Shown here: positions 1-12,500 of the stretch, one piece after another
Layout of the letters: every line of letters begins with the position of its first letter
Numbering within the stretch: position 1 is the stretch's first letter
Source: Stichopus chloronotus
Lineage: Eukaryota > Echinodermata > Holothuroidea > Aspidochirotida > Stichopodidae
Direction of reading: 5' to 3'
DNA: 64,000 bases
Assembly (NCBI GenBank): GCA_021234535.1
Contig: CM037830.1
Span: 124,001 to 188,000 of the forward strand
Notes under the pieces: model-generated
Database searches by the model: none
What the model saw: only the letters and a program-made list of their open reading frames with translations
Told to the model about the DNA's origin: nothing
Position numbers and translations under genes: made by a program

Positions 1-55
1 ATGCACTGGAGGGGGATTGATGGAACATATGGGCATCCATAGCATAGGGTTTTCA

Positions 56-495
56 GACTTTTGCCCCCAGTTCCTCCAGATGACCTTTGACCTCCACCAA
101 AAACGGTAGGGACACCTTCTCAATATGACGGACCCACATACCAAGTTTGACTTTCATCTGACTTTCCCCTATTGAGTAAGAGCGCACCCAAGCAAAACAA
201 ACTTTTGCCTCCAGTTCCCCCAGACGACCTCTGACCTTCACCAAAAGCGATAGGGCACACCTTCTCAATATGGCAAATATTCGTGCCAAGTTTGACTTTC
301 ATCTAACTTTCCCCTATTGAGTTAGAGCGTACCCAAGCAAAACAGACTTTTGCCCCCAGTTCCCCCAGATGACCTTTGACCTCCACCAAAAACAATAGGG
401 CACACCTTCTCAATATGGTCAACCCACATACCAAGTTTGACTTTCATCGAACTTTCCCCTATTGAGTTAGAGCGGACCTAAGCAAGTGTCACAGA
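56..495 (+). repeat. 144-145-bp tandem array with DR1 core (about 3 copies)
   Basis: The word CTTTTGCC recurs at 58, 202 and 347. Each unit then reads through a GACCTCCACCAAAA-type core, CACACCTTCTCAATATGG, ACCAAGTTTGACTTTCATC and CCCTATTGAGT. Copies 1 and 3 carry an exact TGACCTTTGACCT (81-93, 370-382). The same monomer, more diverged, appears at about 5940-6660, 18690-19060, 26330-27310, 46940-47360, 48000-48370 and 49920-53000. Confidence 0.9.
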
Positions 496-496
496 T

Positions 497-533
497 GCAC
501 ACACACACACGCATACACACGCACGCACACACG
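497..533. repeat. (CA)n microsatellite
   Basis: Interrupted CA/CG dinucleotide run that directly follows the 145-bp array. The similar array near 47340 and the one at 51720 also end in CA-rich runs. Confidence 0.85.
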
Positions 534-799
534 CCAACCTGACTGCATAGGTTCCTGTGCTGACGCAAGGAACCAAAAATGAGCAAATGCAAAATGATAA
601 GAATTAACCAGACAAAGAGCACCACGTAATGGTAATGTAAAGTAATAAACTAAGAAAATAAGCTCTTATATCTCATGCATTTTAAAAAAAGAAATCGTAA
701 AAAAAAAAAAAATTTCCCAGATTTTCTTTTTGCTTTCTGTTTAGCCCTATACTTTTCCAGAAACTCGGGTCTACTGCACTGCAAAGAGTTCTTCATCTA

Positions 800-951
800 C
801 ACTGTAAAAAATGTCTGTAAATTTACAGAAAATAGAATAAAGAAATACATAGGAATTACAGAAATTGTCTGGAAACCGATGACCAGAACATTTCTGCATT
901 CCTTTTGTGTTCCTTTATTTTATTTTCTGTAAATTTACATTTTTAACAGTG
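800..951. mobile_element. 152-bp MITE with about 35-bp terminal inverted repeats
   Basis: The left end CACTGTAAAAAATGTCTG, then TAAATTTACAGAAAATA, matches the inverse of the right end TATTTTCTGTAAATTTACAT plus TTTTAACAGTG, apart from a 4-base indel and a substitution. The interior is non-coding. The CACTG termini resemble those of CACTA/EnSpm-type elements. No clear target duplication is visible, so the superfamily is uncertain. Confidence 0.7.
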
Positions 952-2270
952 CAGAAACTGAGAAATCCTGTTCAGAATCCAGTGTGAGAAAATTCAATAT
1001 TTGAGCGAACGACACCCTCGTAGAAAGTCACTTACTACATCCTACGGAATTGGTCGGGCGTCTAGATGCAGAACCTATGGCAAAGAGCCAACCATATTAG
1101 CTTACTGATGATCATATACGTGCATGTTGTCACGGAATATACTTCAACCGCAAATGACATTTTCTGTTTGTAATTATCAAACGATGATTAATTTTTACCA
1201 GGTGAGAAAGGTAAGAGTAAGTCTTCCAATTAAACGAACTACTTACCTGAAAGTGAGATTGCTTTCTTTAAAGAACTCCATTACTACTTCTTCACCGGTG
1301 CCACAACGACATAATCTACGTTGCCATGCTGAAACTCTTCTGTAGTTGAAATAAGTCTTTCCAGCTGACTACACAAAGTAATATAATTGGGGACTTTGGA
1401 GATGCCTGTTTCATTCGATAATATTTCACGTCTCTCATGATATCATGGCAGTGGTTCGTCAAATTTGTTTGGTATCGGTAATTAAAGAACACATGGATGA
1501 ATCTATTGATCTTAAACGAAGGCAATTTCTCGCTGCAGCTCGAATACCATCGTTACAAATTTTGGGACAGTCACTGACATTGGAGCAGTTAATATGTTCT
1601 TTTTTAAATGTAGGTGAAACGTGTTGTCCGCCACATCAGTTGTATTCAAAAGTACTTATTAAATTCACACAGTTAATAATTAAGCTACGTGCTCCATTAT
1701 CCCCAACAGCTGAACAATAACGCACAGTTGAGAATTGGGCGGTATGCTATATTATTCACCAGCTGAGTAGTAACGTGTATTTACAGTTTTATTGTTTGTA
1801 AAGTATCACTTATGCTTGTCGGAGTGAAACCTTTCACAGAAAGAAAATGGATGACTTCATTCAACGTCTGTGTTGTGGACATAATTGCGAAAACATGTGA
1901 TTAAGAAATCTTCATGAAGTCGAAAGCAAGTATACCATTTCTCTGTTGGAATGACTAACTGATCGCAACCCTTGCAGTAAAAGTCTACTACCATTACGTG
2001 AGAGACTCTCGCCAGAGTTTGCAGTCACTTCCTTGAATTGAAGACAACATTATGATGGAACAATGATACCGTCAAGCATGTGCGTCAATCTGGGAGGGGG
2101 GGGGGGGGACACGTCCACCCACATTTGGAGAGGAGGGGGACATAATATCAAATGTCCCTCCCGCCACATTTCGTAAAGAGAAATATTTTGGCTCACTTTT
2201 TGAATGGAAAGGGTACATTGTAACAAATATCGCCCAGTTTTGTTGAAAGACTGATGTAATCGCTGGCTGC
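952..2270. other. No recognisable gene
   Basis: Ordinary AT-rich sequence. A 91-codon open frame at 1445-1720 (+) has no recognised domain. A G-run sits near 2096-2108. Confidence 0.5.
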
Positions 2271-2278
2271 GTGACCAT

Positions 2279-3042
2279 CAGTGGCGGCGCTACAGGGGGC
2301 ATTTGCCCCTCCAGATTGTTTCCTTGCCCCCCAGTTGCCCCCCACCAGTTGCCCCCCCCCCCCTAGTTGCTCTCACCCTTCCCAATCAGATCTTGTACTC
2401 ATCCAAAATTAATCACAAAGCTATGTATTGGCATTGGACTGAATAAGAACAGCTTCCGGGGAACCATGATTGATTAATGCCTAATTTATGTTACACAGGC
2501 TGCCAGTTTTCATATCATGCCCGTAGCCACTTCAACAGTAGGCCCGCCTGGTCAGACGAATTTTCTCTGGAATGTTTACCGTCCAGCATAAGGGAAGGTC
2601 GGGTAGGTGGTTGTTTTTCTAAATATAGGAATGTCGTTGTTTTCCTAAATATAGGAATGGAATGGAAGTGTATGTAGCCTGTGTGTGTGTGTGTGTGTGT
2701 GAGGGTGTGTGTGTATGTGTGTGTGTACTCGGTGGTATCGCGTAAATGTGAAATGGTACTCCCAAAGAAAAAAGTTGGGAACCTTGGAGTACTGTCAACC
2801 GAAAAAATAAATAATATGAAAATAAATAACATACCTCTCTTGGGGCTTAATTTTCCACCCAGAGATATGCTAAAACCTCAGAGCTTCAGGGGGCGAAGCC
2901 CCCTGGACCCCACCAGGGGCCCTAAGGCGGGCCCCTGGACCCCACCCGCAAGACCTCGCGCTTCGCGCGAAAATCTTTTCCCCCAACATTTTTCTCTGCC
3001 CTCAGTTTGCCCCCCAAGTCTGACATCCTGGTGCCGCCACTG
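2279..3042. mobile_element. Non-autonomous hAT-type element with perfect 8-bp TSD
   Basis: The element begins CAGTGGCGGCGCTACAGG and ends CATCCTGGTGCCGCCACTG, giving terminal inverted repeats of the CAGTGGCGG type. Both sides are flanked by GTGACCAT (2271-2278 and 3043-3050), a perfect 8-bp target duplication as made by hAT transposases. Inside are C-rich stretches, a (GT)n tract at 2680-2726 and a hairpin-prone GGGGGCGAAGCCCCC near 2889. There is no transposase ORF, so it depends on a source elsewhere in the genome. Confidence 0.9.
2680..2726. repeat. (GT)n microsatellite inside the hAT element
   Basis: About 23 GT-type dinucleotides with a GAGG and an AT interruption. It explains the Cys-Val-rich and His-Thr-rich open frames on the two strands. 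Confidence 0.9.
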
Positions 3043-3289
3043 GTGACCATGCAGTTGAGGTGTTCATGCACCAAGGTTAGACGCATCTACACATCCCAAT
3101 AGCCAATAGTGGTATCTTTGCCGTGTTATGTCATTGGACAAAAAAGGTAAGGGAATGACGCGCGTTCCCTCCCCATATACACACTAACAAAATTTCAAAT
3201 TACCCGAAAAGAGGACCTTGGTAAAAATTCTGTTTATGAACGTTTGTTTGAATGAATTGTTGATATACACTCAGAGGCGTCGCGCCCCT

Positions 3290-3930
3290 ATGAACAAAAC
3301 AAAAGTCAGCCCCACAATAGTCGCAAAATCTAAAAAAAAAAAATTTCATATTTCAGTTTAGCCCATTTTATGGCGTAAAAAGATGCCAAATATTGTACCA
3401 GATTGTAAGGTTTCCTGGTAATTGAATCAAATTTTCATTAAATCTGAAATTTCATATTCACATATTTCAGTCTAGGAGTGAGGATAGTCAGAAAGTCTGA
3501 CATACCAAGTTGAAACTTTTCTTATCTCAATTTAGCACATTTTATAACTTTAAAAGAAGCCAAGCATTGCACTAGATTGCACCTAAGTTTGGGGGTGCGG
3601 AAACCTCTTCCCTTACAACCGTCTCACATATCTAGACCAACCATCACTCTTCTCATGCTTACCCATCTATCAAAATACTATTGCATGGCATCCTTTTCAA
3701 TGTGGCTGTCATTTTCAAAAGTTATCTGTACAAGAACGAGTTCTGCTTTGTCATGCAATCATTGACGGTGGCATAGCAAAATAATAAACACCTGTAATGA
3801 GAGTAAAAATTATTGAAACTTTTCTGAAACTATTATTTCAACGGGAAAAAATGCTGCAAAATATTGCACCAGACTTCGTTTAAGGTCACCTGCTAGTTCA
3901 AAATTTCTCCAAAAGAAAAGCCTGTTATCG
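3290..3930. repeat. Diverged repeat units (TTTCAGTTTAGCCCATTTTA family)
   Basis: The pattern of TTAGCxCATTTTAT, GCCAAxxATTGxACxAGA and xxTTTCATA recurs near 3350, 3530 and 3835, spaced roughly 180-300 bp. No coding potential was seen. Confidence 0.5.
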
Positions 3931-4039
3931 TTAGAAAGTAAAAACCGTTGAATGAACTTTTCAGAAAATTACGATAGCATAAAATATTCTAGATAAGAGC
4001 AATCTAAATTAGTACTAGTTTTGAACAAACTGACATTTT

Positions 4040-4960
4040 TCTTATTAATTGAGAAACTGCAGACACAGGAGTCCTATTTCAAGGCTGGGTACATGAAGTC
4101 TAGATCACCCGAAAGTGCCATTTTCTGACCATCTTGGGGGTTTGCAAAGTCCAAATTTTTCAGGTACGCCAACCGATGGTGGCTTAGATAGTCCTGCCCA
4201 CAGTGTGAGCAAAAGGCTTCTACCTTCATGCCAGGTACCCACCCCTCATGAAAACCCCGGATAGACAGTCCATATGTGATGTCCACAATCATTAAACTCT
4301 GGCGGTGTATGGTAATTTCTTTTCACATTCTATTCACAATCATCTTCTACCTAACCGACAATTTTTTTTTTTTCTCGACATTTCGCTGAAGGTTTTCAAC
4401 CACTTTCCATGAGACGTTTTCGACATTTCATTCCCACATATGTATTTTTCATTGGTGACTTCACTCATTGTAGTCCTCTGCTTAGGTAGTAATTAGTAAA
4501 AAAAACCCATTCCGGCACCTATGTGCTCAGCCCCAAACATTTTCAAATTACTCAAAGGAAATGAAAGAGGATGCATATTTCATTATGATTCTTGTATCCC
4601 TGAACCCCCATTTGATATGTATTTTCCAAACCTTTTTCATAGAATGATTTTTTTTTAACATGAACTGAGGAATTGCAGACATGATATCTGTAATTTCAAG
4701 GCTAGGTTTATGCAGGACTGTCAGGAAATGCCATTTCGAGCCATCTGGGAGGTTTGAAAAGCCCAAAATTTTCTTGAAAGCTCCGCGCCACCCAATGGTG
4801 GCGCTTTGTTTGGATAGTCCTGTCACACTGCCCTCAGGCAGGTCCCCACCCCGCCTGCAAAGCCTCGACAGGCGCTTCATATGTGATACCGATGACGTAT
4901 AAGCAAAAAAATATATGCCTCCAATCATTAGATCATTGCGGTCTAAAACACCTTGCTCTT
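4040..4960. repeat. Two direct copies of a ~270-bp repeat
   Basis: Segments 4045-4310 and 4660-4945 share GAGxAxTTGCAGACA, TTTCAAGGCTxGGT, GAAAxTGCCATTT, GGxGGTTTG, GATGGTGGC-type and GATAGTCCTG blocks in the same order. A shorter relative lies near 50930-50995. The open frames on both strands here are products of the repeat. Confidence 0.65.
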
Positions 4961-5768
4961 CAGCAATCTCAGTGTCCAAACTCTTCACAAAACGATGCTT
5001 GGCTTAAAGATCTTTTTGAGAAAATGTGCTCACAATAAGTCTGCATAGACCAAATTATAGTAAAGTTGCAATATTAGTGGTTACAGCACAAACGGTATTT
5101 CATAGCGACTTATGCTATTACCTTGCATCTCACATCAGATTCACTTTCTTGAATCAGAGTTTAACAACAGCATGTGGTTTCGATGATACAGCCCAGTCTT
5201 GCTGCTCACAAGTCCACATAAGCAAAATGAACTGGGCTATGATAAAAAGTATTCGTACAGTCTGACACGACAAACCAAAATATTCCAGAGTATTATGAGA
5301 TCAGCAGGCGGCAACTTACATTATTGAGATATCTATCAGGATTTGAACTCTGCTACTTCATTTGAAATATGACCTTCGGAAAAAACAGCAGGGATATTGA
5401 ACTCAACAGGAATGATATGTATGCAAAATATGACATTTTTTTTTTCCATTTTGATTTGTGCTGACCACTACAAGTTCATTTGGGTATCACTTCATTATCT
5501 TGTGATCACTTTCAGGCTTGACTTGCTTTAGTACACACATCAGATCAATGCAACTAACGCAATTGCTATGTAGCAAATCAATTACGTTCAAAATTGTAAA
5601 CATTTCAGAGAAAAAAGTAGATGACAGAAGTGTACACATATTACTTGCGTGATGGTGTCTCTTTCTGCAGAAATGGAGTTCCAATTCAAGTCATGGAATT
5701 AGCTGACAAATAATGCTACACATTACAATAAAAGTGCTTTCAATAATTCTGGTGTTAAATGATGCTTC

Positions 5769-5935
5769 ATGAACAAATCACATACATACAGTATGATCAG
5801 TTTCAATTCATGAACAAATCACATACATACAGTATGATCAGTTTCAATTCATGAACAAATCACATACATACAGTATGATCAGTTTCAATTCATGAACAAA
5901 TCACATACATACAGTATGATCAGTTTCAATTCATG
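5769..5935. repeat. 41-bp tandem repeat, 4 copies
   Basis: The unit starts ATGAACAAATCACATACATA and ends CAGTATGATCAGTTTCAATTC. Starts are at 5769, 5810, 5851 and 5892, and copies are identical by eye. Homogeneity indicates recent expansion or active homogenisation. Confidence 0.95.
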
Positions 5936-5939
5936 AGAT

Positions 5940-6660
5940 TTTGTCAATACAAGCTTTTCACAGTTTAACCTTTCATAACCTCAAATGACCTTTAAAAATG
6001 TGATGGCTCTTGCACTCAATGCGGTTCATCAACATAGCACATATGAGATCGAGTAAAGCTGGTGTTCTTGAGCTATGGTGTCTCCAGGGTGTTCAGTCTG
6101 ACCTCAGTTGACCTAAAATGACCTTGACCTCCACTAAATCAATAGGGTTCTTGCACTCAGTATGCCTCTTCATATGGTTTATATTCATATGAAGTACACT
6201 GTTTGTCCAAACTTACTTTCTTAAGATATTGTTTATAGGGCTTTCACATTGCAACCTTACAAGACCATTGCCTTCATTCAAACAACAACAGAAATCTTGT
6301 ACTCAGTGTGGTCCATACACATACCAAGTAAGAGACCAGTCCAAGATTTTTTTCTTGAAATGCTGTCTTTTGCTTTCAAGGATTTTACAACCTGACCCCT
6401 GATGATCCCAAACAACTTTTATCCCCACCAAAAACTATACAGAAATTATAATCAATGTGGTACAACCACATACCAAATATGAGATTTGTTCAAGCTTCTG
6501 TCCTTGGGATATCATGTTTACAAGCAAGGCATCACAAACACAGATAAAATTCGCCATAGATACCATCTTCAGGGGTAGATCAACGATTTTTTTGGGGGGA
6601 GGCAAGATTCACCCATGCCAGGAGTGTGTCATCCATCTGAAGGACTAATGGTGCTCTCCA
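5940..6660 (+). repeat. Diverged DR1-family repeat copies
   Basis: Phrases such as AATGACCTT, GACCTCCACTAAATCAATAG, TTGCACTCAxTxTG and CATACCAAxTATGAGATTTG recur with the same order as the 145-bp monomer, at lower identity. No exact DR1 word remains here. Confidence 0.6.
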
Positions 6661-8105
6661 CACAGAGAGAGAGAGTGTGTACATGATTCTACATTAAAAT
6701 TGTGACAAGTAGTGCAACAGTGAGCAGCCTGTGATAAAAAAAAAAAATTACTGACACGATCAATTTTTAGTGATTTTGGGTCTGCCTTAGATCTTGACTA
6801 CAAAGGGTTATGATTTCATCAAAACCGAAAGGTAAACTTGCTACCCAGGGTCAAGTGAGAGTTATAATTCTTATTTTAGCCAACTTCTGTGAATTGTAAG
6901 AACTAGTTAATGTAGAACCCGAGTCTTACCAGGCCACTGATAGACTGTACCCCTGCAGGCTGTTTACTCTCCACAGGTATGGCACATTATAGCTAGAGAC
7001 ACATGTAATTATTGTGTACAGATATTTCATTTTTTATTAGGGAAGCAAAGACACTGTAAACTTGAATTTTGTTTGATGACTTCTTATTTCATAATATGCA
7101 TGTACCATCATAATAATTTGGCAGTATGAATATTAGAAAAGATAATATTAGTATGCAATTAATCATGTCACACTGTGACAAAATTGTGCTCAGCTATGTA
7201 CAGTGTTATCAATTTATTGAATTTGTATGAAAAATTCTGTTCATCCTATACAAGTTAGCAGTGTTAAATAGAAATCTGCTTTGCATTTACATGTTATGCA
7301 GTGTGATTAGCCTGTTGCACATTTCAGAGAGTTGTAGTAGAAAATTGTTCTATTGCAAGTATTTGAACCCATGTGACAAATTTTGTGCATATTATTAATT
7401 AATGTTTCAAGCAACTTCCAGTAATTCCTGCAATTGTTAAATTACATTTTATTTCTGGTCAATGGTAACATTGGTAGACATGTAAAAATGCATAAGAACT
7501 AAGCTTTACAACTTGTAATGTGTAATCTCAAAAACAAAAAAGTTACCTTTGAATTTCTGGAAGACGAAAAGTCAAGCACTCTCCCCGAAATTTCCATGAT
7601 TGAAAGAATACATAGAAACAATAACTAAATAATCAAATACAATATTTAAATATGAAATCTGTAAAATTTGTATGAACATGTAAAGGCCTTTTATCTTTCA
7701 ATTGACACCACATCAGTTACAGTTAATTATAATTATTCTTTTCAGTATTACTAATACTTAACCAATAACGACAACCCTTCCCAACACCAGCTAACAACCA
7801 AACCTATGCATGTCCTTTCTATATGACTTACAACAATTAACTGAGATACCTTTTTGTTGCTGAAGTGCATCCATAGGTCACTACCAAGACAGTATCATGC
7901 TTAAAAAAGAATGGAGTAACAAACTATGTATCACCTGATGCAACAGTGCATGTTGGCATGGATATTGAAATTCTCTAAAATACTGTAATTATACATGATA
8001 ACATTGATATATAGAAAAGGGCTGAGATGTGACAAAAAATAGCATACTGAATGATACCTATGGAAGAAAGATGTGTCTGATAGCTGACTCTTACAACTAC
8101 AATTT
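6661..8105. other. AT-rich, no gene seen
   Basis: Very AT-rich sequence without domain-like ORFs, splice-linked exons or clear transposon ends. It may include distal EEA1 3' UTR or intergenic DNA. Confidence 0.4.
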
Positions 8106-8107
8106 GA

Positions 8108-8380
8108 CAGCTATGACTGATACCCACAACTAATATAATTTATGACTGATACCCATAACTGATATTATTTATGACTGATACCCATAACTAATATTATTTA
8201 TGACTGACACCCATAATAGATATTATTTATGACTGATACCCATAACTGATATTATTTATGACTGATACCCATAATAGATATTATTTATGACTGACACCCA
8301 TAATAGATATTATTTATGACTGACACCCATAACTGATATTTGTGACTGATGGCTATGACTACTATTTATGACTGATAGAT
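8108..8380. repeat. 29-bp tandem repeat, about 8-9 variant copies
   Basis: The unit is TATTTATGACTGATACCCAT followed by AACTGATAT, with variants such as GACACC and AATAGAT in a partly alternating order. Edge copies decay. There are no unique spacers, so it is not an interspaced array. Confidence 0.9.
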
Positions 8381-9224
8381 AAAGCGAATAGCATTAATTA
8401 ACAACTGCAACTGATAAACATATCTCACAGCTATTACTGAGAGCTGTGATTCACAAACATGATTTTCATACTGTAACTGATCACCTTCCTTTAACTAATG
8501 CTTTAACAAATTTAAAACCACATCTTCTTGAGACGTTTTCAAAGCTTCTATTTGACAACAGTTTGAATTTAATGATAATACATTTTATGTAAATTTATGT
8601 AAAGGTCTTTCCATAAATGAAAAAAGGTATACATAACTGTTTAAAGTATAAAATAGTTCATTGCTTGAACGCTTACAGTTTGTAGTATGATTTGAGAGAG
8701 AGATTTAGTCGGTTTTGTTATTATTGACATTGCAATTATAACTTGAAATGATATAACTGTGATATAGAGATTACTGGATGATTGATCAAACATATTACAC
8801 AGCTAAACTGGTACTTAGATCTATCTCTTTATTCTTTCCATAACTTGGCTGGAGTACTTACATTTAAGTACACCAAACATTGTTTATATTGGCCAAAAGT
8901 GAACAATGGTCAACTTTTAAAAGTGTTTAACAATGAGTTGGCAAAGAGAACTAGTTTATAGAGGATATCATATCTTATTCAGTTTCAAAACCAAGAAAGT
9001 AAACATTTAAGAAATGGAATGAGTTGAAATGCAATTTTATGTTAATACTACATAATTTTAAACTGCAGAAATAAAATGATTTTTGTGTTCTCATGAATCT
9101 TGCAACATGACTGAAAACCATGATATATGACCAGCAATAAAAATAAAAATAAGTAAATTGATCATATAATTAACAATCACGTAATTTATAATCATTAAAA
9201 GGCTTAATTAGATTTATCAATTTT

Positions 9225-9400
9225 CTTGAAGTTTCTGACCATGGTCTCGGTTACCAGGGTGGTTGTCCTTGTTACCAGGGTGAAGGTCATCATTATTACT
9301 ACTGTTGTGGTAGTGGTGGTCATAGTTACCATGGTGGTGGACATTTTTACCAGGTTGATAATTATAGTTATCAGCAGAGAGCTCACAGTTAAACAGGGGG
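9225..9400. repeat. Degenerate GTTACCAGGGTGGT repeat next to EEA1 3' end
   Basis: GTTACCAGGGTGGTTGTC, GTTACCAGGGTGAAGGTCA, GTTACCATGGTGGTGGACA and TTACCAGGTTGATA occur in series. Both strands stay open here because of the simple composition. It is 70-245 bases downstream of the EEA1 stop codon and so probably lies in the 3' UTR. Confidence 0.6.
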
Positions 9401-9468
9401 ATGACCAGGCTGGTTAGTCTTTGTTACCATTTCTAGACTATTTCTTGCAAGCTGTGTCAACAGTATCA

Positions 9469-9591
9469 CTACTTTGTAAGTTCATGATGGCAGTTTTCAC
9501 ACACTCTGACTGGCTTCTTGGAAGAAGGAATCTTGGCATTTTTGGATGAACACTCATTACAGAAAATGTCACCACAATTCCTGCAATGATG
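9469..9591 (-). CDS. EEA1: EEA1 terminal exon: C-terminal half of FYVE finger and stop
   Basis: Residues 485-524 plus TAG at 9469-9471. The exon opens directly on HHCRNC, the second half of the basic PI3P-binding motif; R483 and K484 come from the preceding exon. It then supplies zinc ligands C487, C490, C495, C498, C515 and C518, and the RVC motif (R513-C515). The protein ends six residues after the last cysteine, typical of EEA1, where FYVE is C-terminal. The acceptor is CAACAG before CATCAT, phase 0. All ligands are intact, so the domain should fold. Confidence 0.96.
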   Translation of the reverse strand, partial: HHCRNCGDIFCNECSSKNAKIPSSKKPVRVCENCHHELTK

Positions 9592-12500
9592 CTGTTGAGA
9601 AAATAGAAGATGTTGAAGTCAGTGCATATTGCAAATAGTAGACTATTCTGCAAAAGGTATTCCTATATTGGCAGCTACTCTGTAGGATCACTCTGACAGT
9701 CCCACACTTGCTGGCCAGTGGTCAACCTTGGCTTTGAAAACAACTTTTACAAGTTTAGCCCCCAAAGAACAAAAAGAAAATGGTGAAGGTAGAACATATC
9801 AATCAACCAACCTTACAAACAGGGAAAACCAGCTACTGGTAATGGAAATGAATAGACACTTTGCTTGAAGATTCAAAAACACATCAAGCAACTTTTCCTC
9901 AAAATAAATAAAAAGAACAACAACAAGACCACCAGCGACACAAAAGCTCAAGCTTTATTGGTTACTTTACGAAAATTTTCAGGTACTAACACATAAAAAA
10001 TCATTAGCATGACTTTTTGATTGTCACATCTAATAATTTATGAAAAACTGTCCTCTTCTTAAATTTTCCTCTCTGGTCTGTACTGGAAGTATGCATATGA
10101 ATTAGTGCTAATGTGAAGAAGTGTCTGCTCACAAATTTTGACAACTGACATTAAATCATTAACTGCTCACTCATTAGTGCTTATTTTTGTGACACATGAC
10201 ACAGTAAAATTGATCTGAGCTAGCTACATCGTTGACGTGATGCGTGGATTGTAATGTGTCACGTCAAAATGAATATTCATGTTTTCATTTGTGGTAATGT
10301 AATTGGTTCCTTCCATTATTGGAAGGAAAATGGCCTGATTTCAATAAGAATCATAAACACGATGTGAGGAATCTGACAAGATGATGGTTGGACAATGATT
10401 GACTCGTAAATTGTAGTAGGTGCACACTGTTTGAATGAGTTAGTAGAACTGTATGGGATGTATAATGAAGAAGATACTACCATCGTCTTAACACAAAACT
10501 AGCACAATTGGGATATTTAAGACTAGTGTCGGGCAGTATCCCATTACCCAAGTCAGAACTGGTATCAGCAGTACTGGTATCCGTCCACAGTACGGAGGAA
10601 AAATTTTTCTGTGAGTACTTTTGAATACTTCACAGTACCAAAGAAAATTCTTGGTGGCAGTACTGCAGTACTGCCTCCAACAAATCAACAAAAATTTGTT
10701 TTTTCTAGTAAAGCCTTAAAACTTACATAGAAACATCAAAATGGACCAAAAATATGATTCCAGATCCTTTTTAACTTTTCATTTCGATATCTCACAAAGA
10801 CAATCCTCAAGGGTTCTGAATGTAAACATATTCACTGCCGTAAAATATCGTGGTTAACCTGGTACACAGTGGCGGTTACTGTCTTATGGCTAATAGCAGC
10901 TATTTACCATTTTACGTTGGTAAAATCATGCAAACCATGCGGGGTAGGCCTACACATATTGCCTATTTTGTGAACACTAACTTACTGTAAACGAAGAGTA
11001 AAGCATCTGCGTGTCATACTAAACAAAAGTGAACTGAAGTAGAGCAACTCAGCTATGTAGAATAAGAAACAGAAAAAGTTCCGTTCAGGTGTATTTCCAG
11101 CAGCGTTTTTTTTCTTTGCCTGCCTCCTAGGTGCCTATCTTTGTATATTTCTTTAGCCCCATGGAATCATCTATATCTTAAGTGGCTCACTTGGCTACTC
11201 CAGCAGATTTGTGATGATGTCACAGGTTCGATTCCCGCTCTGCTCTGCTTTAGCCATGTGTGCTTTTTTTTTCTCAATTGTTGCACGTATTGGTTTAAAA
11301 CCCTTGCTCAAGTTTCTACGTAGTCGCAAACCTGATTCTTACTTTGCTGGTTGTAACTGAGCTTTTACCAGTTAATATGTAGCGATGATGAAGCAAAAAA
11401 AAAAAAAAAATCAACACAGATAGCTGTTTTTTCTGCAGACGTGTTTCGTCTTATTGAAGACATTTTTTTAGACCTTGAGATGGATCGAAACTACGAGTTG
11501 CCATTGGGATACATATAATGATATTTGTTATCGTATGCAGGCTATAGATGCTCAAAAATGCTACCTGGGCCTAACTTTACGGAAATCAGGTTGCTTCGAA
11601 TTTAAAACAAAAAATGGGAACAAAAAGTTTGAAATGTGTGAAAATCGTTTTGTACGGTATTTAAGCACAAAGCTAGCGACATTTGCATAGCTGAACTGCT
11701 GCTGATCGGTCTATTAAACCATGTTCGTTATCATAATGCCCCAATGAACCATTGAGGACAATCCCAGTCAAAAATTTTACATCAGAAATGTGTTGTAAGA
11801 GAATTTTGTGGAACTGGTACACATCATCATAACACTGTCTTATTAACTCCCATTAACACAGAAATTGCACAGATGGAAAGATCGTACTCAGAATACCTTT
11901 TGAAATCCCCCCAATCAACGAAATGTCTATATCTTCTTCTCTTTTCGAGTTATGACCAATTTGGTGTTTCATATGTTAACTTTAACTGCCTCCTATGCCT
12001 GTGGCATAACTTTGTTAGGCTATCCTGCTATTAAAGCTACCCAATGTAATCCAGTGTCATTCATTACTCAATCGATGGGCTTACAGTGACTACAGTCAAG
12101 TTTGCCACTTTGTGGGGTAACCCACCAAATTTCTGGCCAAATCACCTGAAAAAAATGCCAAGCAAAACTACAATCTTGGACAAAATACCGTTCAATGTTG
12201 GCTATAGGATTGCTGTTCAAAGGGTACATTCACTTCTATAGCACAACATTGGAAAGGGGCGTGAGGTTTCATGTTATCCTCTCACCTAAAATTGAGTATT
12301 ATATTTGCAATGTATGACAAAGTGTCCCAACAATTTTGTCCAAGATTGTCTGCGAATTTCGACGGGTTAGAAGCATGCGCTGGGCACAGAAAAAATCATC
12401 AATTTGAAATAAGTTAAACAGCAAAATGGAGGGTGATATTCCTTGCAACAAGAAACATCAGCAGTGCATGTTTGGCATGTTTGGGACCTATATTGAAGTT

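Noticed and set aside
1445..1720. 91-codon plus-strand frame
   Set aside because: Sequence looks protein-like in places but matches no family I recognise, and has no flanking support. It could be a relic; not called.
2515..3046. Frames of 105 and 121 codons on opposite strands
   Set aside because: They lie in the hAT MITE and its (GT)n tract and have no transposase motifs.
4548..4988. 146-codon minus-strand frame
   Set aside because: Arises from one copy of a non-coding direct repeat whose other copy (4045-4310) is not open over the same length.
8108..8380. Regular 29-bp repeats resembling CRISPR repeat length
   Set aside because: The units abut without unique spacers, and the DNA is eukaryotic; an ordinary minisatellite.
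9204..9417. Overlapping Thr/Met-rich and Val-rich frames on both strands
   Set aside because: Simple-sequence artefact of the GTTACCAGGGTGGT repeat.
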